A DNA stretch of 64,000 bases from Erwinia sp. S63 (lineage in GTDB: Bacteria > Pseudomonadota > Gammaproteobacteria > Enterobacterales > Enterobacteriaceae): the NCBI RefSeq assembly GCF_016625195.1, contig NZ_JACVUP010000011.1:124001-188000 (forward strand). Direction: 5' to 3'. Of the stretch, positions 27,354-36,384 are shown one piece after another. The position numbers and the translations under genes were made by a program. The notes under the pieces were generated by a model that was given only the letters and a program-made list of their open reading frames with translations, was not told the origin of the DNA and did no database searches. Positions within the stretch are counted from its first letter, which is position 1. The number at the start of each line of letters is the position of its first letter.

Positions 27354-28370
27354 TTACCACTCCACGGTGATTTTGCCAAAGTGTCCCGCCGATTGCTGAT
27401 GCTGGAAGGCCGCAGGCAGATCGTTCAGTGCACCGTAACTGTCGCTGATCACCGGGCGAATACCGGTTTGCTCTAACGCGCGCACGAAGTCCTGCTGCTG
27501 ACGACGGTGGCCAACAATCAACCCCTGAATACGCGCCTGCTTCGCCATCAATAGCGAGGTCGGTATCACACCTTCGAAGCCAGTCAGCACACCAATTAAC
27601 GCGATATGACCGCCGACGCGCACCGCTTCGATCGACTGCGCCATGGTGCCCGGCCCGCCCAGTTCAATCACCACATCCGCGCCTTTGCCCTCAGTCAGCT
27701 GCTGTACCGCCTTGCCCCACTCCGGCGTACTGCGATAGTTGATGCCCGCATCGGCCCCCAGCTCTTTGGCTCTGGCCAACTTCTCATCCGACGAGGAAGT
27801 GACAATCACTCGTGCACCCATCGCTTTGGCGATTTGCAGCGCGGTAATCGACACGCCGCCGGTGCCCAACGTGACGATGGTATCGCCCGCTTTGATCTGC
27901 GCATCGCCCACCAGTGCACGCCAAGCCGTCAGGCCAGAAGTGGTAATTGTCGCCGCTTCCGCATGACGCCAGCCGCGCGGAGCCAGAGTGAAATGATGCG
28001 CCGGACGCACCACCACTTCGGCGGCAAACCCATCCGCACCATCACCCGGCGTACGGGCAAAATTGCCAACGCGCACAAACGGTAGCCCATCCTGCCACTG
28101 TGGGAAGAAACATGACACCACATGGTCGCCGGGCTTAAAGTCGGTGACGCCTGCACCGACGTCTTCAACCACGCCCGCACCGTCCGCCATCATGATGCGA
28201 TCTTGCTCGGTGGGGATCGATCCGTTAGCCACCAGCAGATCGTGGAAGTTAAGTGAGGTGGCATGGTTCGCCACGCGGATCTCTCCGGCACCCGGTTTAC
28301 CGGGATCGGGCAGATCCGCCAGCTGCAAGTGCTCTAAACCACCGGGCTGTTTCAGGATCATCGCTTTCAT
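27354..28370 (-). CDS. Medium-chain dehydrogenase/reductase, quinone-reductase-like
   Basis: The 338-residue product is a medium-chain NAD(P)-dependent oxidoreductase with a GroES-like N-half and a nucleotide fold at TLGTGGVSITALQIAKAMGA (about 165-184). The catalytic zinc cysteine of alcohol dehydrogenases is not visible (NFHDLLVANG near 40-49), and no four-cysteine lobe is present. It is therefore more like the zinc-free quinone/enone reductases. GGAG lies nine bases before the ATG. The nearby SDR and LysR genes suggest a small redox or detoxification cluster; the substrate is unknown. Confidence 0.85.
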   Translation of the reverse strand: MKAMILKQPGGLEHLQLADLPDPGKPGAGEIRVANHATSLNFHDLLVANGSIPTEQDRIMMADGAGVVEDVGAGVTDFKPGDHVVSCFFPQWQDGLPFVRVGNFARTPGDGADGFAAEVVVRPAHHFTLAPRGWRHAEAATITTSGLTAWRALVGDAQIKAGDTIVTLGTGGVSITALQIAKAMGARVIVTSSSDEKLARAKELGADAGINYRSTPEWGKAVQQLTEGKGADVVIELGGPGTMAQSIEAVRVGGHIALIGVLTGFEGVIPTSLLMAKQARIQGLIVGHRRQQQDFVRALEQTGIRPVISDSYGALNDLPAAFQHQQSAGHFGKITVEW

Positions 28371-28504
28371 AACCACTTTCTCCTTAGCAAAACGCTCAAT
28401 ACAAAGCATGTCGCTGCGAAACGTGCATGCCTTCTTTGGTGCGCTAAGTGTGGCAGCGATGCCGCTTCCCTGCCTGTTACTCCGTGCGGTTATGCGAACA
28501 GCTT

Positions 28505-29326
28505 TTATACATCCGCACGATAGGCTATCTCTTTCTGCGAACGCAGTTCTGCCAGGCGTCGTTCCAGCGCGGCTTCGATATTGTCATACGCCGTGCTGCC
28601 CAGAGCCAGACGCAGCGGCATGGCGGGTTGATCCAGTGTGGCGATCATCGACGTAACAGATTTTGCGGCATCACCTTTGATCGCGAACTCGCCGGACATA
28701 ATCGCGCGGCGCACTTCACCGGAGGCGGTGTCCCGATAAACATCCTGCGCCTCAGCAATATCCAGCCCGGCACCAAAGTTAGTTGCTGTAGGGCCCGGCT
28801 CCACCAGCAGGAAATCGATATCAAAACTCGCAACTTCCTGGCGCACCGCTTCAACAAACCCTTCAATGCCCCACTTGCTGGCGTGATACAGGCTGAAGTT
28901 GGGATAAGCCACCTGCCCGCCTTCCGAGGAAACCTGCGCAATGCGCCCGCCGCCCTGCTGGCGCAGCAGCGGAATCACCGCACGAATCAGCTGGATTGAG
29001 CCGGTAAGATTGGTGGCGATCTGGCGATCAATCTGCGCATCACTTAACTCTTCCGCTGCGCCAAACAGACCATAGGCGGCATTACTCACCACTAAATCAA
29101 CGCGTTCCACCTGTGCAAAGGCTTTGGCGATAGCAGGCGCGATGCTGGCGGTGTTCGCCAGATCCAGCGCAATCACCTGCAGCTGTTCGCCGTATTGCCC
29201 CTGCAAATCTGCCATCGCCTCAGTGCGACGTACGCAGGCCAGCACGCGATCGCCGCGCGCCAGTAAATCTTCACTCATTAAACGGCCCAGCCCACTGCTG
29301 GCACCGGTAATTAACCAGTTTTTCAT
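28505..29326 (-). CDS. Short-chain dehydrogenase/reductase
   Basis: This is a classical SDR of 273 residues with cofactor motif TGASSGLG (about 7-14), VVSNAAYG, and active-site YHASK (about 152-156). R31/R32 in CVRR after the second strand suggest a preference for NADP. The ATG at 29326 has GGAGGG seven bases upstream, so the GTG two codons earlier is not used. It is divergent from a LysR-type gene, its probable regulator. Substrate not readable. Confidence 0.87.
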   Translation of the reverse strand: MKNWLITGASSGLGRLMSEDLLARGDRVLACVRRTEAMADLQGQYGEQLQVIALDLANTASIAPAIAKAFAQVERVDLVVSNAAYGLFGAAEELSDAQIDRQIATNLTGSIQLIRAVIPLLRQQGGGRIAQVSSEGGQVAYPNFSLYHASKWGIEGFVEAVRQEVASFDIDFLLVEPGPTATNFGAGLDIAEAQDVYRDTASGEVRRAIMSGEFAIKGDAAKSVTSMIATLDQPAMPLRLALGSTAYDNIEAALERRLAELRSQKEIAYRADV

Positions 29327-29421
29327 TTTCACGCCCTCCAGTTGAAAACCTGATGGTAGATCGCTTTACTGGTGGTTATCGTCTCCCTAATCGCGCATGA
29401 CCTGGTGAGGAAATACCACCA

Positions 29422-30324
29422 ATGAGAAGACCTTCCTGGCATGAACTGCAGGCCATTAAAACGCTGGGAGAGCAGCGCAGCTTTCGCCGTGCCGCTGAAA
29501 TACTCGGTTTGAAGCGCTCTTCACTCAGCCATCTGGTGAAAACGCTGGAGCACAACCTCGGCGTGCAGCTGTTTCAGCGCACTACCCGTAGCGTGTCGCT
29601 CACCGATGCCGGGCAACAGCTGCTGGATCGGCTGGCACCGCTGTTGAATGAGATGGATGAAGTGCTACACGATGTCAGCGCCCGCCGCCAGCAGCATGCG
29701 GGCACCTTGCGCATCAGTGCCAGCGATGCGGCGATCGGTATCCTGCTGGAAAAGGTGGTGCCGGGATTTTGCGCTGATTACCCGAATATTCAGCTCGATT
29801 TTGCCGCACAGGGTGAACTGGTGGATATCACAGCCGCCGGGTTTGATGCCGGAATTCGGCTGATAGAGGATGTGCCGCAGGATATGGTGGCGATTGCGCT
29901 GGGCGGCCCGCTGAACTTTATTACCGTGGCTTCACCGGCCTATCTTGCCGCACACGCCCCCATCAAGCAGCCGCAGGATTTGCTGCAGCAGCAGTGCATT
30001 CGCCATCGTCTGCCGAGCGGGAAACGCTATCGCTGGGAGTATGAAAAAGCGGGGAAATGCTGTGAACTGGATGTACCGGGCGCAATAACGTTAGACAATA
30101 ACGCGCTGATGACCCGCGCAGCCATCAGCGGATTGGGTATTGCTTATGTGCCGTCGCTTTACGCCGAAACGGCGCTGCAATCCGGCCAGTTAGTGGAACT
30201 GCTCGCCGACTGGCGGGTGCAGTCGGCAGGTCTGGCCCTGTGGTTCCCGCCCAACCAGCACCAATCGATGGCGCTGCGGCTGTTTATCAATGCCCTGAAA
30301 AACAGCCTGCCGCGCCAACCGTAA
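29422..30324 (+). CDS. LysR-family transcriptional regulator
   Basis: The 300-residue product has an N-terminal winged helix-turn-helix (about residues 6-64; SFRRAAEILGLKRSSLSHLVKTLE) and a substrate-binding effector domain from about 90. AGGAAA precedes the ATG. It is divergent from the SDR gene with 95 bp between, the usual LysR layout, and probably controls it. Its 3' end nearly touches the convergent YcaC-like gene. Confidence 0.88.
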   Translation: MRRPSWHELQAIKTLGEQRSFRRAAEILGLKRSSLSHLVKTLEHNLGVQLFQRTTRSVSLTDAGQQLLDRLAPLLNEMDEVLHDVSARRQQHAGTLRISASDAAIGILLEKVVPGFCADYPNIQLDFAAQGELVDITAAGFDAGIRLIEDVPQDMVAIALGGPLNFITVASPAYLAAHAPIKQPQDLLQQQCIRHRLPSGKRYRWEYEKAGKCCELDVPGAITLDNNALMTRAAISGLGIAYVPSLYAETALQSGQLVELLADWRVQSAGLALWFPPNQHQSMALRLFINALKNSLPRQP

Positions 30325-30325
30325 G

Positions 30326-30967
30326 TTAAGCCTGACGCTGTGGTGCTTTGTGCACCATGGTGTAGGCGTAATCCACGCCCATACCGTAAGCACCGCTGTG
30401 TTCGCGCACCAGATCCATCACCGCGTCATAAGTCTCTTTACGTGACCAGTCACGCTGGTACTCCAGCAACACTTGCTGCCAGGTGACTGGCACTGCACCG
30501 GCCTGCACCATGCGTTGAATGGAACGTTCATGGGCATCGACGCTGGTGCCGCCTGAGGTATCGGTCACGACATACACTTCAAAGCCCTCTTTCAGCGCCA
30601 TCAGTGCCGGGAAGGTCAGGCACACTTCAGTCCACAGCGCAGAGATGATCAGCTTCTTACGGCCGGTTTTCTTCACCGCTTCAACGAATTTGGCATCTTC
30701 CCATGAGTTCATCGAAGTACGCTCAATCGGCTTCGATTCCGGATGCACTGCCAGCAGTTCTGGCCAGATGTAGCCGCTAAAACTTTCGGTTTCTACAGAG
30801 GTGTAAATCACCGGCACGTCGAAAACTTTGCCCGCTTTTGCCAAAGCGACGGTGTTATTTTTGAGCTGCTGGCGATCAATATTGGCGACGCCGAAAGCCA
30901 TCTGCGGCTGGTGGTCGATAAAGATCAGGGTTGAGTTCTGTGGGTCGAGCAGGTCGAGTTTAGACAT
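30326..30967 (-). CDS. YcaC-like isochorismatase-family hydrolase
   Basis: This 213-residue cytosolic protein of the cysteine-hydrolase fold is close in size and pattern to E. coli YcaC. D in LIFIDHQPQM (about 21), a lysine near 100, and C in LWTEVCLTFPAL (about 116) form the presumed catalytic set. YcaC crystallises as an octamer ring; its physiological substrate is unknown. The ATG at 30967 has AGAGGA seven bases upstream; a longer frame is not supported. Confidence 0.85.
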   Translation of the reverse strand: MSKLDLLDPQNSTLIFIDHQPQMAFGVANIDRQQLKNNTVALAKAGKVFDVPVIYTSVETESFSGYIWPELLAVHPESKPIERTSMNSWEDAKFVEAVKKTGRKKLIISALWTEVCLTFPALMALKEGFEVYVVTDTSGGTSVDAHERSIQRMVQAGAVPVTWQQVLLEYQRDWSRKETYDAVMDLVREHSGAYGMGVDYAYTMVHKAPQRQA

Positions 30968-31220
30968 GATGTATTCCTCTAAAGTGTTTTTAAATTTGTG
31001 TGTTGTGCTGCTGGAATGAACTTTAGAGAAAGGGGCGATGAAGAGATAACGCAAAGAATTTTACAACTTGTTCAAACTGTTTTTAGAAGACTGATTTAAA
31101 AAGATAAATTAACATTCAACACAGCAATTTCAGCCTCAAATGCGCTGATTTTCACATTGCTTCTGGTGTATCAGCAGGCGTAACCTGTGCCAACAAAATC
31201 ATAAAAAACACCATCGCAAA

Positions 31221-32138
31221 ATGATCGTACGTCCTCGTCAACACTGGTTCATCAGGTTGTTTGATTGGCACGGCTCGGTGCTGGTTAGCATTGTGTTTCG
31301 CCTGTCGCTCAACCTGCTGATGTCGGTGATCGCCATTATCGGCTATCCGTGGTACTCCACTTTCGGCATTCACCTCACCACTGCACCGTTCAGCCTGATT
31401 GGCGTGTCGATTGCTATCTTTCTTGGCTTCCGCAATAACGCCAGCTATGCACGATTTATTGAAGCACGTACGCTGTGGGGCAATATGCACATCACGCAAC
31501 GCTCGCTGCTGCGCCAGATAAAATGCATTCGCGGCATCAGTGAAGCGCAAGTGCAGGAGTTTGTAGGGCTGCAGCTGGCATTTAGCTGGGCACTGAAACA
31601 TCGGTTACGGAAAACCGATGCGCAGGCCGATCTGGCGCGCCTGCTGCCGGAGAAGTGGCACAGTGCTGTATTGAGCCATCCGATGCCGACCTCGCAGACG
31701 TTGTTATGCATGGGCGAATGGCTGGCACAGCGGCGCGATGAGGGTCTGGTGTCGGATATTGTCTGGCAGAGTATCGATGACAATCTCAATCATCTGTCGG
31801 CTTATCTGGGCGGTTGCGATCGCCTGGCAGGCACGCCGATTCCGTTTGCCTACAGCCTGATTCTGCATCGCACGGTGTATTTGTTCTGCACCCTGCTGCC
31901 GTTTGCGCTGGTGGCGGATTTGCATCTGATGACGCCGCTGGTGTCGGTATTTATCTCGTACACCTTCCTGTCGCTGGAGTCACTGGCGGAAGAGCTGGAA
32001 GATCCGTTCGGCACCGCGCCCAACCATCTGCCACTGGATGCGCTGTGCGTCAATATCGAACGTAATTTGATGGCGATGAACAATGAGTTCCCGTTGCCGG
32101 AACCGCGCCAGCCGGATGAGCATTTTAATCTGACGTAA
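31221..32138 (+). CDS. Bestrophin-family channel, YneE-like
   Basis: The 305-residue inner-membrane protein of the bestrophin/RFP-TM family forms pentameric ion channels. Residues MIVRPRQHW, FLGFRNNASYARFIEARTLWG (about 67-87), PIPFAYSLILHRTVYLFC and LAEELEDPFG match E. coli YneE through the protein. A Klebsiella homologue is cation-selective, unlike the anion channels of animals. No ribosome-binding site is obvious before the ATG, but the N-terminus fits the family. Neighbours give no clue to its role. Confidence 0.88.
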   Translation: MIVRPRQHWFIRLFDWHGSVLVSIVFRLSLNLLMSVIAIIGYPWYSTFGIHLTTAPFSLIGVSIAIFLGFRNNASYARFIEARTLWGNMHITQRSLLRQIKCIRGISEAQVQEFVGLQLAFSWALKHRLRKTDAQADLARLLPEKWHSAVLSHPMPTSQTLLCMGEWLAQRRDEGLVSDIVWQSIDDNLNHLSAYLGGCDRLAGTPIPFAYSLILHRTVYLFCTLLPFALVADLHLMTPLVSVFISYTFLSLESLAEELEDPFGTAPNHLPLDALCVNIERNLMAMNNEFPLPEPRQPDEHFNLT

Positions 32139-32193
32139 TGCGTCCATTTGCATGGCGCATAACAGCACAGCCGGGCAGTTAGCTAACAGATCA

Positions 32194-32228
32194 GACCGAC
32201 CACATAGCGAGCACTTTTGTGGTCAGTC
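32194..32228. terminator. Hairpin between convergent genes
   Basis: GACCGACCACA pairs with TGTGGTCAGTC with one mismatch and a 13-base loop, followed by TCTCTTCGG. It is a possible terminator for the bestrophin gene. Confidence 0.4.
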
Positions 32229-32256
32229 TCTTCGGATAATACGTTTTTCTGTCCGA

Positions 32257-33156
32257 TTAACTGTGCAGATCCAGCCAGCGCACATACGCCTGATCCCAGA
32301 GCGCAGCAGGCGTACCCGCTTTCCCCAGACCAAAGCCGTGCCCACCGCTGCTCAGCTCAATCAACTCCACTGGCACCTGCATCCGACGGCAGGCATCGCG
32401 CATCATCTCGGTGTTGTGAGGATTGGAGGTGTGATCGTCTTCTGCCTGCGCGAGGAACGTCGGCGGATACTGGCGCGTCACATAATTTTGCACCGACCAG
32501 TTGGCTTCCTGAGTGGGCGTGGCGTTGTCGCCCACCATCATCAGATGCGTTTTGGTGTTCTGATACGGCGCTTCGAGGGTGATCACCGGATATATCAGGC
32601 CAACGCTATCGGCCGTAGGGCGGATTTGATCGAGCGGGTCCTGCGCGGGATAGGTTTCGAAATCAGGACGTGCGGCCGCCATGCCAAGCAGATGTCCGCC
32701 AGCGGAGAAGCCGAGCAGATGCACTTTACTCTCCATAGAACGCACCAGACGAATGGCGCGCTGCGCATCCTGCAGCGGCGCGAGATTGCCCGCCTGCCAC
32801 TTTTCTCCGGGCAAGCGGTAACTCAGTACGTACACGGTGTAACCGTTGGCATTTAACCAGCGCGCCACCGGCCAGGCTTCACGCCCCATGCCGATAAAAC
32901 GATAGCCGCCGCCAGCCGCCACGATCACCGCTTCGCCGTTGGGATTCTCGGGGCGAAATCGTTGAATCGCCGGAGAAACGATGTTGGTCCAGGAGCCGTT
33001 CATACTGACTTTCAACAGCCCAGACGGCCCACCGCCGCCCGGCGGATCGTCTGGCCACAATGGGATAATGTCATCACGGGCAAACAGTTTGCCTGTGGTC
33101 ATTGAGAGGACGGTTGCCCCGGTTGCCAACAAAAAGTGACGCCGTGTAAGTTTCAT
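32257..33156 (-). CDS. Tat-exported alpha/beta hydrolase (esterase-like)
   Basis: The 299-residue product starts with a Tat signal, TRRHFLLATGA (about 4-14), and a hydrophobic run. The mature part has AAGGGY for the oxyanion hole, S in GFSAGGH (about 160), a DD pair in AEDDHT and H in SSGGHGFG. This order fits the acetyl-xylan-esterase/BD-FAE branch of alpha/beta hydrolases. Export folded to the periplasm is likely. The natural ester is unknown; a sugar acetyl-esterase is plausible. Confidence 0.85.
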   Translation of the reverse strand: MKLTRRHFLLATGATVLSMTTGKLFARDDIIPLWPDDPPGGGGPSGLLKVSMNGSWTNIVSPAIQRFRPENPNGEAVIVAAGGGYRFIGMGREAWPVARWLNANGYTVYVLSYRLPGEKWQAGNLAPLQDAQRAIRLVRSMESKVHLLGFSAGGHLLGMAAARPDFETYPAQDPLDQIRPTADSVGLIYPVITLEAPYQNTKTHLMMVGDNATPTQEANWSVQNYVTRQYPPTFLAQAEDDHTSNPHNTEMMRDACRRMQVPVELIELSSGGHGFGLGKAGTPAALWDQAYVRWLDLHS

Positions 33157-33269
33157 GCCCAGTAGCCAGTATTGAAAAACATGTCAGCCTTGTGGGCTGC
33201 GTCTCGTTATGTGATACGTGTCAACTTTCAACGCTGGCGATTATGTACGCATTTTGTACAAAAGATCCA

Positions 33270-33296
33270 TAAAAAAACGCGCCAGAAAAGGCGCGT
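33270..33296 (-). terminator. Rho-independent terminator of the antiporter operon
   Basis: On the minus strand ACGCGCC-TTTTCT-GGCGCGT is a 7-bp GC stem followed by six T. It lies 20 bases after the stop of the small periplasmic protein gene. Confidence 0.85.
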
Positions 33297-33315
33297 ATTC
33301 TGGCGATAAAAACTT

Positions 33316-33663
33316 TTAATCCTGTTGCTGGAATTGGGTCATAACTGTTTGCTCGCACTGCTGCTGATTATGGCGCAGCTGCGCGCGTTCATCCTCGCCC
33401 AGTTCCATCCAGGCACTGATCACTTCCTGCGCCGTTTCTTCATTGAATTCAGGCTTATCCATCGCCGAAGAAGACTGGCTGGCAGCCAGCTGAGACTTCA
33501 TCTTCGCGGTATAGGTATCCAGATCGCTGGTCTTTTTTTCGCTGCTTACCAGATGGCACAGCTGGCTGGCATACACATTCTCTTCGCTGGTGTTATCACC
33601 GTCGGCGGCGATGGCACTGGCAGAGAGCGAGAGCCCAACGAGGGCGATCAATATGGCTTTCAT
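33316..33663 (-). CDS. Small secreted protein of unknown function
   Basis: The 115-residue product has a cleavable Sec signal (MKAILIALVGLSLSASAIAA-D). The mature part is hydrophilic with one early cysteine (SQLCHLV) and one late cysteine (QQQCEQTVM), able to form a disulfide. GGAG precedes the ATG. It lies 26 bases after the antiporter gene on the same strand and shares its terminator, so it may act with that transporter. It resembles the product of 8395-8742 in length and cysteine layout. The family is not recognised. Confidence 0.72.
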   Translation of the reverse strand: MKAILIALVGLSLSASAIAADGDNTSEENVYASQLCHLVSSEKKTSDLDTYTAKMKSQLAASQSSSAMDKPEFNEETAQEVISAWMELGEDERAQLRHNQQQCEQTVMTQFQQQD

Positions 33664-33689
33664 AACAGACTCCAGTAATTTCCAGAAAA

Positions 33690-35039
33690 TCACTTTTGAT
33701 TATGTTGCGCACGTGCTGCCTGACGGGCGGCACGCCAGTTTAATAACGGCGTCACCGTGATGCCGTGCAGCACGATGCTGCACACCACTAACGTTAACGC
33801 CATATCCACCATTTGCTCTGCTTGTGGGCCACGCATGCCGTGTACCCAGGCGTAAGCAATGTAATTGATACTGCCGATGCCGCGAATCCCCAGCCAGCCA
33901 ATGAGCAGACGGCGCATGAGCGGTATCTCACAGCGCCAGGTGGTGATCCACACCGCCAGCGGACGCACGACCACAAACAGCAGCAGCGCGAGGCCAATGC
34001 CGGTGAGATTCCAGTGCTGTGCCAGCGTGATACCCAGCACCACCATCATCGCGGCGGCCAGCAGGCGTTCGATGGTATCACCAAACGACAGTGCATCGCC
34101 GACCACCAGACCCACTGATTTGACCATACCGCTGCCACCGTGCGCCAGTCGTTGGTTGGGATTGACGCGGGCTTCTGCGGGCAGGTATTGCTCCTCTTCT
34201 GACAACGCTTCTTGCGGATAGTGCTTTACCACGCGCAGTTCCGCCCGACGTAATCCCACACCGGCTGCAAAGGTGGCGAGGAAGCCCGAGGCGTCCAGTG
34301 ACTGCGCCGCCGCATAACTGAGCGCGATGAGCGCCAGCGCGAGAAAATCATTCGGAGCAATGTCCTGGTGCGCGCTGCGCAGATGGGTCGCCAGCTGGCC
34401 AATTAAGCGGCCAAGCAAGTAGCCGATAGCCAACCCGCCACCGATGGCCCACAGACCATCCCTTAGTGCCCATTCACTCAGGTGACTGATGTTCAGCGTG
34501 TCGAACTGCATCATAAGCAGCGCCAGCATCAACAGCGGCAGCGCCGAACCGTCGTTCATGCCCGCTTCGCTGGAGAGCGCCACGCGCAGCGCATCGTCAT
34601 CGCGCGCATCGTTGACGGAAATGAGGCTCGCCAGCACGGGATCGGTCGGTGCCACAATGGCACCAAATGCCAGCGACAGCGCCCAGTCAAAACCGGTCAG
34701 CCAGTGCACCAGCAGCGTCATGCCGCCCACGGTGAGTAGCATGGCGGGAAACGCCAGCCGTACCCCCACGCGCCAGGCATGGGCTGTGAGTGGCACACGT
34801 AATTTGAGGCCTGTGATAAACAGCGAGGCGGCCATGGCGATTTCGGTGAGATGGGCGGCGAGTGCGGCGTGCCCGAGGATGTCGAGTTGCAGCAGATTGA
34901 GCAGCCACGGGCCGCAGAGAATACCGGCAAACAGATAAAGCCCAAATGCGGTCACTGGCCCGCGGTGTATCCAACCGGAGGCCAGTGACATAAGGAGTAG
35001 CAGACCACCGGTAGCGGCAGTCCAGGCAAGGAAGTTCAT
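33690..35039 (-). CDS. Cation:proton antiporter, CPA1 (NhaP-type)
   Basis: The 449-residue inner-membrane protein has about 12 segments. The ion-binding motif GAIVAPTDPVLAS (about 126-138) and SSEAGMNDGSALP (about 156-168) are diagnostic of the monovalent cation:proton antiporters of the NhaP/CPA1 branch. It exports Na+ or K+ in exchange for protons. GGAG lies close before the ATG. A small periplasmic protein is encoded next in the same operon. Ion preference cannot be read. Confidence 0.9.
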   Translation of the reverse strand: MNFLAWTAATGGLLLLMSLASGWIHRGPVTAFGLYLFAGILCGPWLLNLLQLDILGHAALAAHLTEIAMAASLFITGLKLRVPLTAHAWRVGVRLAFPAMLLTVGGMTLLVHWLTGFDWALSLAFGAIVAPTDPVLASLISVNDARDDDALRVALSSEAGMNDGSALPLLMLALLMMQFDTLNISHLSEWALRDGLWAIGGGLAIGYLLGRLIGQLATHLRSAHQDIAPNDFLALALIALSYAAAQSLDASGFLATFAAGVGLRRAELRVVKHYPQEALSEEEQYLPAEARVNPNQRLAHGGSGMVKSVGLVVGDALSFGDTIERLLAAAMMVVLGITLAQHWNLTGIGLALLLFVVVRPLAVWITTWRCEIPLMRRLLIGWLGIRGIGSINYIAYAWVHGMRGPQAEQMVDMALTLVVCSIVLHGITVTPLLNWRAARQAARAQHNQK

Positions 35040-35092
35040 AACGCTCCGTTTTTAAATAACATTCTCCCTTAAGCCTGGCACAAGATACTCGA

Positions 35093-36301
35093 TCAGTTTT
35101 TCAGATGGCGGCTCGCCAGACGGATCATCAGGGCAAGCGCAGCGGCGAGTGTGGAGAGCGCTACCACGCCGGTCCAGCCGAAGTGGGCCAGCGCCAGACT
35201 ACCGAGCGCCGCGCCGGTTGCCATGCCGATAAACACCACGGTGAACATCAGCGCATTCAGACGGCTACGCGCCTCTGGCGCCAGGCTGTACACCAGCGTT
35301 TGGTGTGCCACCAATGTGGCCTGCACCCCCAAATCAAAGCCGATGGTGCTGATAATAATCAGACCAATCTGTGCCGGAACCGGCAACAACGGCAGCAGGA
35401 ACATCAGAGCAAAGGAAACCATCACCAGCGAAGCGCCATACTGGGTGACACGCGCTGGACCAATGCGATCAGCCACGCTGCCCGCCAGCGGTGCCGCCAG
35501 AGCCCCAGCCGCACCCGCCAGACCAAACGCCCCTGCTACTGCACTGTCAAAATGGAAGCGCTCACTTAGCATTAGCGCCAGCGTTGACCAGAAGGCACTG
35601 AAACCCACCGACAGCAAGCCCTGTGCCAGTGCGGCACGGCGCAGCGTCTGGTGGTGTTGCCACAAATGCGCCAGCGACAGCAGCAGGCGCGGATAGCTCA
35701 CCGAGGTACCCGGTTTAAAGCGCGGCAGCACACGCCACAGCGCGAGGCTAATCAGCAGCACGGCCACCGCCGCCACCATGTACATGGTGCGCCAGCCCAG
35801 ATACTCCGCCACCACCCCGCTCACTACGCGTGACAGCAGAATTCCGACCAGCAAACCGGTCATCACCGTACCGACGGTTTTACCGCGACTGCGCTCCGGC
35901 GCTAACGCTGCCGAAGCTGGCACGATGTCCTGCGCCACGGTGGCGGTTAAGCCGGTGACAAAGCTGGCGATCAGTAACGCGTTGATGCCGCCCGAGAAGC
36001 CACACAACAGCAGCGCGGCGACCAGCATCAGGCCTTTAATCAGAATAATGGTGCGGCGATCGTGACGGTCACCGAGCGGTGCCAACAGCAGAATACCCAG
36101 CGCGTATCCCGCTTGCGTCAGCATCGGCACCATGCCGACGCTACCAATTCCAACGTTAAATTGTTTGCTGATGATATCCAGCATAGGCTGGCTGTAGTAA
36201 ATCGATGCCACGCTAAGCCCGGCACCTGCAGCAAGCGTGAACACCAGCGGCGCTGGCAGTTTTTCAGCTGGCAATGCAGTAGATTGCGAAATGGCTGACA
36301 T
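35093..36301 (-). CDS. MFS transporter, drug-exporter-like
   Basis: The 402-residue product has 12 membrane segments and the MFS motif LAPLGDRHDRRTII (about 72-85). The pattern suggests a 12-TM efflux protein, but the substrate is unknown. The ATG at 36301 has GGGG upstream; longer frames are unsupported. It diverges from a LysR regulator gene with 83 bp between the starts, a frequent layout for regulated efflux pumps. Confidence 0.85.
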   Translation of the reverse strand: MSAISQSTALPAEKLPAPLVFTLAAGAGLSVASIYYSQPMLDIISKQFNVGIGSVGMVPMLTQAGYALGILLLAPLGDRHDRRTIILIKGLMLVAALLLCGFSGGINALLIASFVTGLTATVAQDIVPASAALAPERSRGKTVGTVMTGLLVGILLSRVVSGVVAEYLGWRTMYMVAAVAVLLISLALWRVLPRFKPGTSVSYPRLLLSLAHLWQHHQTLRRAALAQGLLSVGFSAFWSTLALMLSERFHFDSAVAGAFGLAGAAGALAAPLAGSVADRIGPARVTQYGASLVMVSFALMFLLPLLPVPAQIGLIIISTIGFDLGVQATLVAHQTLVYSLAPEARSRLNALMFTVVFIGMATGAALGSLALAHFGWTGVVALSTLAAALALMIRLASRHLKN

Positions 36302-36384
36302 AGTGAATTCCCCCGTGAAAGTGCGCATATTAAAGCGCGCCTCGGCCATACGCGGTAGACTCGTCAAACACAGAACTGTTATGC

